A DNA stretch of 10,212 nt from JAGVXD01 sp964554415 (GCA_964554415.1 CAZKON010000032.1:1-10212); one strand, 5' to 3'. Positions 1 through 6,032 are shown, numbered from the stretch's first letter. Notes: generated by a model not told the origin, from the letters alone. Numbers and translations: made by a program.

Positions 1-93
1 GGCTATTTTTTGATAGAAAAGCGAGATGTTACCTTTTACGCTTTACTTAACAGCTTCTCTCAAGATAAAGACTATAAGAATCGATGTCATTAA
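1..93 (+). CDS. Possible C-terminal end of a gene entering from the left edge
   Basis: Reading from base 1, frame 1 stays open for 30 codons and ends at TAA (91-93). The predicted tail begins GYFLIEKRDVTFY and ends with charged, polar residues (DKDYKNRCH), a composition plausible for a real C-terminus. The other two plus frames close quickly. No start is in the window and no family can be named. An open run of 30 codons can occur by chance, so this is only a possibility. Confidence 0.22.
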   Translation, partial: GYFLIEKRDVTFYALLNSFSQDKDYKNRCH

Positions 94-203
94 GAAAGTA
101 AGCTCGCGCGAGGCGAAGCGCAACATCATGGGCGCGCGAAAGCAGGTATTTGCTGGGTTATCTCTACTATCAGAGTATGTGATAAACGTGACGCGCGCTT
201 CCT

Positions 204-220
204 AAGAACCTATGGTTCTT
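204..220. repeat. Perfect short hairpin, AAGAACC-TAT-GGTTCTT
   Basis: Seven-base perfect arms (204-210 and 214-220) flank a three-base centre. The arm sequence matches the arms of hairpins at 7920-7940, 7947-7967 and 10052-10076 (shared form AARAACY-N3-RGTTYTT). It may therefore belong to a small family of intergenic palindromic elements. Confidence 0.45.
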
Positions 221-234
221 GTGAGTCAACTCCC

Positions 235-242
235 TTTAAATA
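235..242 (+). promoter_or_regulatory. Consensus archaeal TATA box without an obvious gene
   Basis: TTTAAATA is an exact match to the archaeal TATA consensus. It would start transcription near 260-266. No open frame follows, but a bulged hairpin (CTTGT-GAAC at 263-271 with GTTC and ACAAG at 296-307) begins right at the expected start. That fits either a small RNA or chance in AT-rich sequence. Confidence 0.22.
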
Positions 243-358
243 GGCATAATCGAGCGATGTCGCTTGTGAACGGATATATTGGAAAATAGGGAGAAGTTCG
301 CGACAAGTAAAATCTTCCCCTAAAATGAGGCAAATTTGGTAAGAATAGTAAATAATAT

Positions 359-1141
359 CTACACTTTTATTTCCATCATATCTTTAGCAAGGATTATTTT
401 ACCATGATAGTTCTCTCTTATATGTCTTTTAACATAAGAAAGATAGTCTTTATCTACATGAGTAACGACTAGCTTGAGAATTTTTTCTTCTTTTGCTATT
501 AAACCTAGATCCTCTCCAGTCATATGGCTCTTGACATTTGCTTTTTTTGGTAATGTGGCTTCAATAATTGCTAAATCTGCGTTTCTACAAGCGTCTCTTA
601 TTCCTTGACAAGATGGAGTATCGCCAGAATAACAAATTACTTTTTTATTGTACGATATTCTATATGAGAGTGCTTTAAATTTGTCCTTCCCTTGCGCGTG
701 ATCTACTTCTATTCCTTCAATCCTTAATCCGTTTACATCTATAGTTTCTCTCGATTTAATTTCTATTACCTCTATTCTTCCCTTTGGTCTTCTTTTTAAT
801 GTAGCATAGATTTGAAATGCTTTCAGCAATCTTTTAACTGCTTTCTTTATTCCTCTGGGACCAAAGATCTTAACCTTGTGCTCTACCTTCAATAAACTTG
901 GCTCGTCTATTACCCATCCTAAAAAAGAACCAATCTCGGAAAAATGGTCAGAGTGCATATGTGAGATAAAGATATTTTGTATTTCTTTTAAATCAACTCT
1001 CTTTTTTATTAAGCCATCAATTGCCCCCCTACCAAAATCAAACATGATATTCTTTTTATTTATTTCAAGCAAATAACTAGAGCAATGTCTTGGGGTGTCT
1101 GGTAGGAAATTACCCGATCCTAGAACAGTAATTTTAAGCAT
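359..1141 (-). CDS. RNase Z-like metallo-beta-lactamase-fold hydrolase
   Basis: This 260-residue protein has the metal-binding signature HMHSDH at residues 61-66. Further candidate ligands are H148 (VDH), D174 (SGDT, the bridging aspartate of the family), H206 (SHMT) and H228 (THVD). Their order and spacing, and the GPRG turn near 94-97, fit the RNase Z/ElaC branch, which cuts the 3' trailer of tRNA precursors using two zinc ions. It is shorter than typical RNase Z (about 300 residues or more), and the region where the tRNA-clamping arm would lie (about 100-125) is short. Another MBL hydrolase role, such as a phosphodiesterase, is therefore possible. The gene stands alone, stops at TAG, and has a TATA-like box 23 bases before its ATG, so its mRNA should be almost leaderless. 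Confidence 0.8.
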   Translation of the reverse strand: MLKITVLGSGNFLPDTPRHCSSYLLEINKKNIMFDFGRGAIDGLIKKRVDLKEIQNIFISHMHSDHFSEIGSFLGWVIDEPSLLKVEHKVKIFGPRGIKKAVKRLLKAFQIYATLKRRPKGRIEVIEIKSRETIDVNGLRIEGIEVDHAQGKDKFKALSYRISYNKKVICYSGDTPSCQGIRDACRNADLAIIEATLPKKANVKSHMTGEDLGLIAKEEKILKLVVTHVDKDYLSYVKRHIRENYHGKIILAKDMMEIKV

Positions 1142-1159
1142 ATAATAACTACGAAACCA

Positions 1160-1168
1160 TATTTTTAA
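1160..1168 (-). promoter_or_regulatory. TATA box of the RNase Z-like gene
   Basis: On the minus strand this reads TTAAAAATA, centred about 23 bases before the ATG at 1141. No Shine-Dalgarno sequence lies between, which fits leaderless transcription. Two copies of AGTCGCT in the same orientation lie upstream at 1218-1224 and 1248-1254, 30 bp apart. Confidence 0.45.
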
Positions 1169-1268
1169 CTCTTTGCAAAATATTTAGCGGGCAGTTTGAA
1201 TAAGAACGTGGGATCAAAGTCGCTTATTTCATATATCGTATCTCAATAGTCGCTGAAGAGAACACACA

Positions 1269-1517
1269 TTATTGCTCATCTTTGTGATAAATGTCTAAGA
1301 AAATAAGAATATCTCTTGCTTTATCATAAATATAATTCAATCTAAATGGCGAAAGATAGAGTTCTCTTGTTTCTTTTCGATCATAGCGCATCGGCTTACC
1401 TATTTCTGGATCGTTGAGGATTTTTATTACTAATTTTTCAACTCTATTCAACACTGATTTGTCTATCTTTTTTAGTCGTCGCAAGAAACTGTCCGTCCGT
1501 ATAACCTCTTTTACCAT
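1269..1517 (-). CDS. RelE/ParE-family toxin
   Basis: This 82-residue protein has the layout of the RelE/ParE toxin fold: an N-terminal strand, two basic helices (about 9-37, including LRRLKKIDK), and a beta sheet with RELYLSPFRLNYIY (51-64) and the closing strand LIFLDIYHKDEQ. RelE proteins cut mRNA in the ribosomal A site, while ParE proteins inhibit gyrase. The sequence alone does not settle which applies here, but archaeal relatives are mostly RelE-like. It lies four bases after the stop of the AbrB-type antitoxin gene and has no promoter of its own, so the two form one operon and are presumably made together as toxin and neutralising partner. Length is normal for the family and no truncation is seen. 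Confidence 0.82.
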   Translation of the reverse strand: MVKEVIRTDSFLRRLKKIDKSVLNRVEKLVIKILNDPEIGKPMRYDRKETRELYLSPFRLNYIYDKARDILIFLDIYHKDEQ

Positions 1518-1521
1518 TGTT

Positions 1522-1794
1522 TTACTTGAGACTTCTTATTTCCTTAAGAAAATCCTCGCCTGACATCCTCTTAAATTTGCCTTGCTCAATCTCTTTCCAC
1601 GCCTCTTCAACTCGTTTGGCAACAATAATGTCTTCTTCTATCTGCTTGTCAAATTTGTCTGCTTTTTTGAGAATAATTTGATCTTTATTTCTAATGACTA
1701 CTAGTTTGTCGCCTTCGCTGAAGTCTTTCCTGAGTTCCTGAGGGATGACTACTTGACCTTTAGAACTCATCCGAGTTATGTCTATCTGCGTCAT
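1522..1794 (-). CDS. AbrB/MazE/SpoVT-type antitoxin
   Basis: This 90-residue protein has two parts. Residues 1-45 form a SpoVT/AbrB swapped-hairpin DNA-binding domain with the family pattern SSKGQVVIPQELRKDF..GDKL.V and a closing strand IILKKA. Residues 46-90 are a charged helical tail (AWKEIEQGKFKRMSGEDF) of the kind that wraps around a RelE-type toxin. It is the first gene of the toxin-antitoxin operon and should both neutralise the toxin and repress its own promoter as a dimer. It starts at an ATG 26 bases after a strong TATA box, with a palindrome between them, consistent with autoregulation. There is no Shine-Dalgarno sequence, so the mRNA is predicted leaderless. Confidence 0.85.
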   Translation of the reverse strand: MTQIDITRMSSKGQVVIPQELRKDFSEGDKLVVIRNKDQIILKKADKFDKQIEEDIIVAKRVEEAWKEIEQGKFKRMSGEDFLKEIRSLK

Positions 1795-1795
1795 G

Positions 1796-1811
1796 GTAAG
1801 ATTACTCTTAC
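1796..1811. promoter_or_regulatory. Candidate autoregulatory operator of the toxin-antitoxin operon
   Basis: The perfect inverted repeat GTAAGA-N4-TCTTAC lies between the TATA box (1816-1824) and the antitoxin ATG (1794), over the expected transcription start. AbrB-type antitoxins bind short palindromes, so this is the natural candidate site for the antitoxin or toxin-antitoxin complex. Binding is inferred. Confidence 0.45.
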
Positions 1812-1815
1812 TGTC

Positions 1816-1824
1816 TATTTAAAT
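1816..1824 (-). promoter_or_regulatory. TATA box of the toxin-antitoxin operon
   Basis: On the minus strand this reads ATTTAAATA, centred 26 bases before the ATG at 1794, with A-rich sequence just upstream. The spacing predicts a leaderless mRNA. The rest of the gap 1825-1942 shows nothing else that can be named. Confidence 0.6.
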
Positions 1825-1942
1825 GTTTTGTTTTTGTTGAGATCGCCACCAGAATAAATTTCGACATAGTTTTTGGTGCGCAATATCTCGCTACCCTAAC
1901 GTTTGGCAGCGTTGACAATCCGAAAGTGAAATTGATACATCT

Positions 1943-2086
1943 TTAAGGCGCTGCAAGCTTTTTCTTTTTTGTCTTTTTAACTTCTTTCTTCTCCTGCACT
2001 TTTCCTGTTGCCTGCAGCATTGTTTCGAGCGCAGCGTCGAAATCGGCTTTCGTGACAGTTATTTTCTCGGGCAATGTCTTGGTACG
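1943..2086 (-). pseudogene. C-terminal remainder of the Cdc48-like ATPase gene beyond an in-frame TAA
   Basis: The ATPase frame meets TAA at 2087-2089, right after IKRM. The same frame then continues for 47 codons to a second TAA at 1943-1945. This part reads RTKTLPEKITVTKADFDAAL followed by ETMLQ and a lysine-rich tail ending KLAAP. The pattern V-T-x-x-D-F-x-x-A-L is the usual last helix region of Cdc48/PAN-type AAA proteins, so this is clearly the true end of the gene. No frameshift is needed: a single stop codon separates the parts. A recent nonsense mutation, a sequencing or assembly error, or stop readthrough would all explain it. Confidence 0.75.
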
Positions 2087-3301
2087 TTACATCCGCTTGA
2101 TTGTCCGAATACCTGCCTCCCGACAGACAGCTTCTATCTCGGCCCCGTTGAACCAGTTAGTTTTCTCAATGTATTCTGCAATATTTAGAGATGAATCAAG
2201 AGGCATATTTTGTGTATGCACTGCAAAAATCTTCTCGCGTGTTTTTTTATCGGGAATTGATAGTTCGACAATCGCGTCAAAACGCCCTGGACGCAACAAC
2301 GCAGGATCAATCAAATCCTTCCTGTTTGTGGCTGCGATGACAACCACTCGTTCCAATTCTTCAACACCATCCATCTCAGTCAGAAGCTGATTAACCATTT
2401 TTTCTGTACTGTCATTCAAAGAAGAGCCCCTTACTTTCGCGATACTGTCGAATTCATCGAAGAAAATAATTGTTGGGGCTACCTGCCGTGCTTTTTTGAA
2501 AATCTCCCGCAGATGCTTCTCTGACTCTCCTACCCATTTACTCACCAATTCAGGACCCTTGACTGAAATGAAATTTGCTTTTGCTTCATTTGCTACTGCT
2601 TTCGCGATGAGCGTCTTACCTGTTCCCGGAGGTCCAGTCAGCAAGACACCTTTGGGCGCGCCTACACCTAATTTTTGGAAAACCTCGGGGTGTTTCATCG
2701 GCAATTCAACCATCTCGCGAATCAACTCAATCTCGTTCTTCAAACCGCCGATATCTTCATACGTAACATTTGTTGCCCTTGCGTCTCCTGATTGTACATT
2801 ATCAGAAATGATTATTTTTGTCGCAGGAGTAACAATGCAAAATCCTTTTGGACTGGTTTTCGTCACCGTATACCGCAGGCGCGTGCCGAACACATCAATA
2901 ATAATTGCCTGTTTGAGTGCAAGCGGACGATCGAGCAACTTGGTGTGAAAGTACTCAGTAGGGTCATTGCTGAACCGCACTTCCTGTGTTGGCGCAAGTG
3001 TTATTGACGCTGCTGGCTGCACTGCGAGCGGCATAACGGTAATGCGCTCACCAAGTGAAGAACTGATATTTGTCCTCGTCGTTCCATCAATGCGAATGAT
3101 ATCTTTTGACTCATCTCTGGGCGGTGCGCGCAAGACGCGGATAACCGTCGCCTGCTTTCCTTTTATCTCGACAGTATCTCCTGAAACAAGTCTTAATTTC
3201 TTCAAGATTCGCGAAGGCATACGTGCTATTCCTTTGTCAATGTCCTCCTGCAATGCCTCTGCAATTTCTACAACGAAAGATTTCTCTTTTTCCTTAGTCA
3301 T
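2087..3301 (-). CDS. Cdc48/VAT-like single-AAA ATPase, ended by an early TAA
   Basis: The protein is 404 residues (452 if the TAA were read through). Residues about 8-90 form a Cdc48-type double-psi barrel (GIARMPSRILKKL, GDTVEIKGKQATV, IIRIDGTTRTN). Residues 90-168 fit the second N subdomain. One AAA module follows: VTYEDIGGLK from 179, Walker A GPPGTGKT 223-230, pore loop KWVGES 255-260, Walker B IIFFDEFD 278-285, sensor asparagine in ATNR 324-327, and arginine-finger region RPGRFD 337-342. Canonical Cdc48/VAT has two AAA modules and more than 700 residues; this has one. It should unfold or extract protein substrates by pulling them through a hexamer pore. The ATG overlaps the Hsp20 stop (ATGACTAA), so a longer upstream start is unlikely. 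Losing the last helix could weaken hexamer assembly. Confidence 0.85.
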   Translation of the reverse strand: MTKEKEKSFVVEIAEALQEDIDKGIARMPSRILKKLRLVSGDTVEIKGKQATVIRVLRAPPRDESKDIIRIDGTTRTNISSSLGERITVMPLAVQPAASITLAPTQEVRFSNDPTEYFHTKLLDRPLALKQAIIIDVFGTRLRYTVTKTSPKGFCIVTPATKIIISDNVQSGDARATNVTYEDIGGLKNEIELIREMVELPMKHPEVFQKLGVGAPKGVLLTGPPGTGKTLIAKAVANEAKANFISVKGPELVSKWVGESEKHLREIFKKARQVAPTIIFFDEFDSIAKVRGSSLNDSTEKMVNQLLTEMDGVEELERVVVIAATNRKDLIDPALLRPGRFDAIVELSIPDKKTREKIFAVHTQNMPLDSSLNIAEYIEKTNWFNGAEIEAVCREAGIRTIKRM

Positions 3302-3689
3302 TCTTCTCAAAACATACCTCCAAGATGCCGTTTCTGAATGTTTGTTTGAACGACTTTGCGGAGACTCCTGAAGGGAGAGTTTTACGCACGACGACGCCCT
3401 GCTGCAGCCGTGACGCGAGATACTCCTGAATTCCCGAGACATGCTGTTTTTGAGCGCGAATTTCAATCCTTCGGTTTTTGACCGTAACCAGAACATCTTT
3501 TTCAGTGAAACCTGGAAGCTCGAACACCAGAAAAATATACTCATCGCTTTCTATTGCATCAATCGTACGGTCTTCTTCCTCTCCTTCAGTAAATGAAGTG
3601 TGCTTCCGCCGCGCAGGGTTCTGACTCCGAGAATTTCCGAAGAATTCCCTAAAAATACCCTCGAAGGGGTCGTCGTCATACCAGTCCAT
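3294..3689 (-). CDS. Small heat-shock protein, Hsp20/alpha-crystallin family
   Basis: This 131-residue protein has a short N-terminal arm (DPFEGIFREFF, 7-17), an acidic linker (about 35-50) and an alpha-crystallin domain from about 42 to the end. The family landmarks are FELPGF (56-61), NRRIEIRAQ (72-80) and NGILEV (120-125). The protein stops right after the domain, so the C-terminal I-x-I/V tail that usually links dimers into large oligomers is missing. Small Hsps hold unfolding proteins without using ATP, for later handling by ATP-driven machines. Its stop overlaps by 8 bases the start of the Cdc48-like ATPase gene, so the two are probably translated together, which fits a holdase/unfoldase pair. 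The ATG follows a TATA box with a leader of only about 11 bases. Confidence 0.88.
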   Translation of the reverse strand: MDWYDDDPFEGIFREFFGNSRSQNPARRKHTSFTEGEEEDRTIDAIESDEYIFLVFELPGFTEKDVLVTVKNRRIEIRAQKQHVSGIQEYLASRLQQGVVVRKTLPSGVSAKSFKQTFRNGILEVCFEKND

Positions 3690-3720
3690 AGTGATTTAAT
3701 ATTAATAAAAGATATTTGAG

Positions 3721-3730
3721 ATTTATAAAT
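3721..3730 (-). promoter_or_regulatory. TATA box of the hsp20-ATPase operon
   Basis: On the minus strand this is ATTTATAAAT, preceded by the purine-rich run TAAAAA that could act as a BRE. It predicts transcription from about 3700, just before the ATG at 3689. No heat-shock operator of known type was recognised. Confidence 0.55.
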
Positions 3731-3913
3731 TTTTACCTCTTTCTTTATTTTTTTCTTAGATGCTTGTAGGTTACATCCCATAAATACCCTTTTTCTAGGC
3801 GCGCAGAAGGTGGTATGACGCAAGATGGAAAACTGGAACGCATAGGAATACCTGGGAGCATCAAAGGAAAAAATCATATAATGAGTTATTGAATGTTGTT
3901 AGCGCGCAATTGG

Positions 3914-3938
3914 ACACGCAATCTTTGCGGCTGCGTGT
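3914..3938. repeat. Hairpin 1 of the array before metG
   Basis: ACACGCA (3914-3920) and TGCGTGT (3932-3938) form a perfect 7-bp stem with an 11-base loop. It is the first of three consecutive hairpins in the 397-base gap 3690-4086. The part of that gap from 3731 to 3913 shows no gene or named element. Confidence 0.5.
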
Positions 3939-3945
3939 ATCATAC

Positions 3946-3991
3946 TATACTAACAGACCTAAATAATTGAACAGAATTGTCTGTTAGTATA
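3946..3991. repeat. Hairpin 2 of the array before metG
   Basis: A perfect 13-bp inverted repeat, TATACTAACAGAC (3946-3958) with its complement at 3979-3991, encloses a 20-base AT-rich loop. The loop holds the 9-mer AACAGAATT (3970-3978), which recurs near the right end of the window. Confidence 0.65.
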
Positions 3992-3993
3992 TT

Positions 3994-4034
3994 CGCGGGA
4001 CTCAAAGGCAATGCTCAAATATTTGAGTCCTGCG
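3994..4034. repeat. Hairpin 3 of the array before metG
   Basis: A 13-bp stem (3994-4006 with 4022-4034; one G-T pair, 9 bp of GGACTCAAA fully perfect) has a 15-base loop. It ends about 23 bases before the metG TATA box. It therefore lies upstream of the predicted metG transcript rather than in its leader. Confidence 0.6.
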
Positions 4035-4057
4035 CTATAGCCAGTCAGAAGCATATC

Positions 4058-4065
4058 TTTTTATA
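4058..4065 (+). promoter_or_regulatory. TATA box of metG
   Basis: TTTTTATA is centred 25 bases before the ATG at 4087. No Shine-Dalgarno motif lies between, so a leaderless transcript is expected. Confidence 0.6.
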
Positions 4066-4086
4066 CATGGACTCTTTCCTTGTCTT

Positions 4087-5955
4087 ATGACTGCAAAAAA
4101 CAAGTTTTACATAACAACCGCGATTGACTACGTTAATGCTCGCCCGCATTGTGGGCATGCATTTGAGAAAACGCTAGCAGATGCTATAGCGCGTTGGAAC
4201 CGGCTGCACAAAAAAGAAGTATTCTTTCTTACAGGTGTTGATGAAAATGCTCAGAAGAATGTTCAGGCGGCAGAAAATGAAGGGATTCCTGTCAAAGAAT
4301 TTATCGATAAAAATACCTCATTTTTTATAGAACTCTGTAAAAAGCTTAATATTTCTCACACAGGGTTCGTGCGAACAACTGCTGAAGACCATGCGCGAGT
4401 TGTTCAGAAAATTCTACAGAAAATTCTCAAAAAGGGGGATATTTACAAAGGATTATATGAGGGACTCTACTGTGTGGGCTGTGAAACATATTACACAGAA
4501 AAAGATCTAGTAAATGGAAAATGTCCTGAGCATGACTATGAACCAGAGTTAAGAAAGGAAGAAGCATATTTCTTTAAGCTTAGCAAGTACAAAGATTACC
4601 TGTTAAAATTTATTCCGCAATACACTATTCCAGAATCGCGGGCAAACGAAGTCTTAACGCGCATCAAAGAAGACGGTCTTTCTGACATCTGCATTAGCAG
4701 AAAAGGGGCAAAATGGGGGATCGATTTTCCTAATGATAAAGATTATAAAGTATGGGTCTGGATTGACGCACTGATTAATTATATCTCAGGTCTCGATAAT
4801 AAAGAAGATAAATACTGGCCAGCAGATTTGCACGTCATAGGAAAGGGCATTAACTGGTTCCATTCAGTAATTTGGCCGGCGATTCTTATTGCTGCAGACT
4901 ATAAGCTCCCAGAACAACTGTTTGTACACGGGTATCTTAACGTCAGAGGCAAAAAAGCGTCGAAATCTCTCGGCAACGTCGTTGATCCGCTAGAACTGCT
5001 TGAGAAATATCCTTCAGATACTGTTCGCTACTCTCTTTTCCGTTGCTCGGTCTTTGAAGACACTGATTATTCAGAAAAATCCCTCGTTGAGCGCCACAAC
5101 AACGAGCTAGCAAATAAGCTGGGCAATCTCGTCTCCCGCGTATCTGCCCTTGCAGAACAGTACGGTCTTGAGAAAGCGAAACCTATTGAAACAGAATCTT
5201 TACTAAAAAAAATCTCTGCCTATTTTGAACGCTATGAACTAGAGCGTGCTCTCGCAGAAATCTTTTCTTTTATAGACTCAATTAACACATTTATTCAAGA
5301 CAAGAAACCCTGGGAAACACACAATAAACAGGTCTTGTACCAAGCATCCTCTGCTATCAAAGATGCATCTATTCTTTTATCTCCTTTCCTGCCTGAAACA
5401 GCAGAGAAAATTGCAAAGACTTTCAGTTTTGAGATTTCTCTTAAAGCGTTTAAGACGCCCTTGTCTATCGCAAATATTAAAAAGTCACCCATATTGTTCA
5501 AAAAGATAGACATGACATTCCTTCCTTTTAAACATCAAGAAAGCGCAAAATCTTCTGCTCCTGTAGTCGCAGTTAAATCTCCTGTTCAGTCTTTTTCCAA
5601 AGCGCCAGTTTCCGAAGGCATTGCTGACATTATAGACTTTGCACATTGGGAAAAGATAGACTTAAGAGTTGCAAAGATTGAAAAGGCAGAAGATATTGAA
5701 GGAGCGGATAAGTTGTATAAACTCACGGTCTCGCTCGGGTCTGAAAAACGGACTCTCTGCGCGGGGCTTAAGAAGTTTTATACTAAACAAGAACTTGAGG
5801 GAAAGCTGTGCATTGTTTTTGCTAATCTTGCTCCGCGAGTGATGAAAGGGATTACTTCTCAAGGAATGATTCTTGCGGTGGTGAGTGAGGATGAGAGTCA
5901 AGTTGTTCTTCTTGCGCCTGAAAAAGATATTAAAGAAGGAAGCAAAGTGCGCTGA
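4087..5955 (+). CDS. metG: Methionyl-tRNA synthetase with C-terminal tRNA-binding domain
   Basis: This 622-residue cytoplasmic class I synthetase charges tRNA-Met. Visible are the HIGH-type motif HCGH (21-24), a zinc-knuckle-like set C129-x-x-C132 ... C146-P-E-H149, the conserved WFHSVIWPA block (257-265) and the KMSKS loop as KASKS (290-294). A helical anticodon-binding domain spans about 330-460, then a linker, then an EMAP-II/Trbp111-type OB-fold at about 515-622 (WEKIDLRVAKIEKAE ... GMILAVVS). The N-terminal wording (YVNARPHCGHAFEKTLADAIARW) resembles the bacterial Bacillus/Thermus type rather than the usual archaeal type, which suggests old transfer from bacteria. Alanine in place of methionine in KMSKS is unusual but leaves the key lysine and serines. 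It is transcribed alone, from a leaderless promoter, and convergent with minD. Confidence 0.95.
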   Translation: MTAKNKFYITTAIDYVNARPHCGHAFEKTLADAIARWNRLHKKEVFFLTGVDENAQKNVQAAENEGIPVKEFIDKNTSFFIELCKKLNISHTGFVRTTAEDHARVVQKILQKILKKGDIYKGLYEGLYCVGCETYYTEKDLVNGKCPEHDYEPELRKEEAYFFKLSKYKDYLLKFIPQYTIPESRANEVLTRIKEDGLSDICISRKGAKWGIDFPNDKDYKVWVWIDALINYISGLDNKEDKYWPADLHVIGKGINWFHSVIWPAILIAADYKLPEQLFVHGYLNVRGKKASKSLGNVVDPLELLEKYPSDTVRYSLFRCSVFEDTDYSEKSLVERHNNELANKLGNLVSRVSALAEQYGLEKAKPIETESLLKKISAYFERYELERALAEIFSFIDSINTFIQDKKPWETHNKQVLYQASSAIKDASILLSPFLPETAEKIAKTFSFEISLKAFKTPLSIANIKKSPILFKKIDMTFLPFKHQESAKSSAPVVAVKSPVQSFSKAPVSEGIADIIDFAHWEKIDLRVAKIEKAEDIEGADKLYKLTVSLGSEKRTLCAGLKKFYTKQELEGKLCIVFANLAPRVMKGITSQGMILAVVSEDESQVVLLAPEKDIKEGSKVR

Positions 5956-5961
5956 CACTGA

Positions 5962-6017
5962 TTAAGACACTTGTCTTAAAGTCTTCGCAAGAAATCCGAA
6001 CCTTTTAAGGGGCGGAT
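5962..6017. terminator. Hairpins between convergent metG and minD
   Basis: TTAAGAC-ACTT-GTCTTAA (5962-5979) is a perfect 7-bp hairpin. ATCCG/CGGAT with CC/GG (5994-6017) gives a second, interrupted one. Lying between two converging genes, they are good candidates for ending transcription on both strands. There is no long T run. Confidence 0.45.
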
Positions 6018-6032
6018 GAATTGCCCACATCT

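Larger units (their letters stand above)
116..265. other. G+C-rich stretch with multi-branched folding potential
   Basis: The non-coding stretch 94-358 holds G+C-rich blocks in an AT-rich setting. Distant segments can pair. 116-120 and 123-127 pair with 261-265 and 256-260 (10 bp, two-base bulge). 131-138 pairs with 192-199 (8 bp, one G-T). Inside the latter, 141-144 pairs with 151-154, and 158-162 pairs with 181-185 around a CTCT/AGAG hairpin. A separate perfect hairpin lies at 204-220. This resembles a small structured RNA, but no RNase P, SRP, tRNA, 5S, C/D-box or H/ACA signature is recognised, and the strand is unknown. Confidence 0.3.

Noticed and set aside
94..358. tRNA, 5S, RNase P or SRP RNA
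   Set aside because: No T-loop GGTTCRA, no RNase P core motif and no SRP helix 8 motif was found on either strand by reading.
2087..2089. Changed genetic code (TAA read as an amino acid)
   Set aside because: TAA ends the Hsp20, antitoxin, toxin, MinD and other genes here at sensible positions, so a code change is not supported; nonsense mutation, error or local readthrough fits better.
3302..3544. Longer N-terminus of the ATPase, reading on past the ATG at 3301
   Set aside because: This stretch overlaps the clearly coding Hsp20 gene in another frame and gives a Cys/Ser/Arg-rich peptide unlike any AAA protein; the coupled ATG at 3301 is the natural start.
3689..3695. TAGTGAT half-site at the hsp20 start codon as a third operator
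   Set aside because: Only one half-site is present, with no inverted partner at the spacing seen at 8934-8951, and it overlaps the start codon context.
3551..3877. 108-codon open frame on the minus strand
   Set aside because: It overlaps hsp20 in another frame, runs through the hsp20 promoter, and its product has low-complexity, non-family composition.
3900..4086. T-box or other riboswitch controlling metG
   Set aside because: The TATA box at 4058-4065 puts the transcript start at or next to the ATG, so the hairpins lie outside the mRNA; no T-box sequence was seen.
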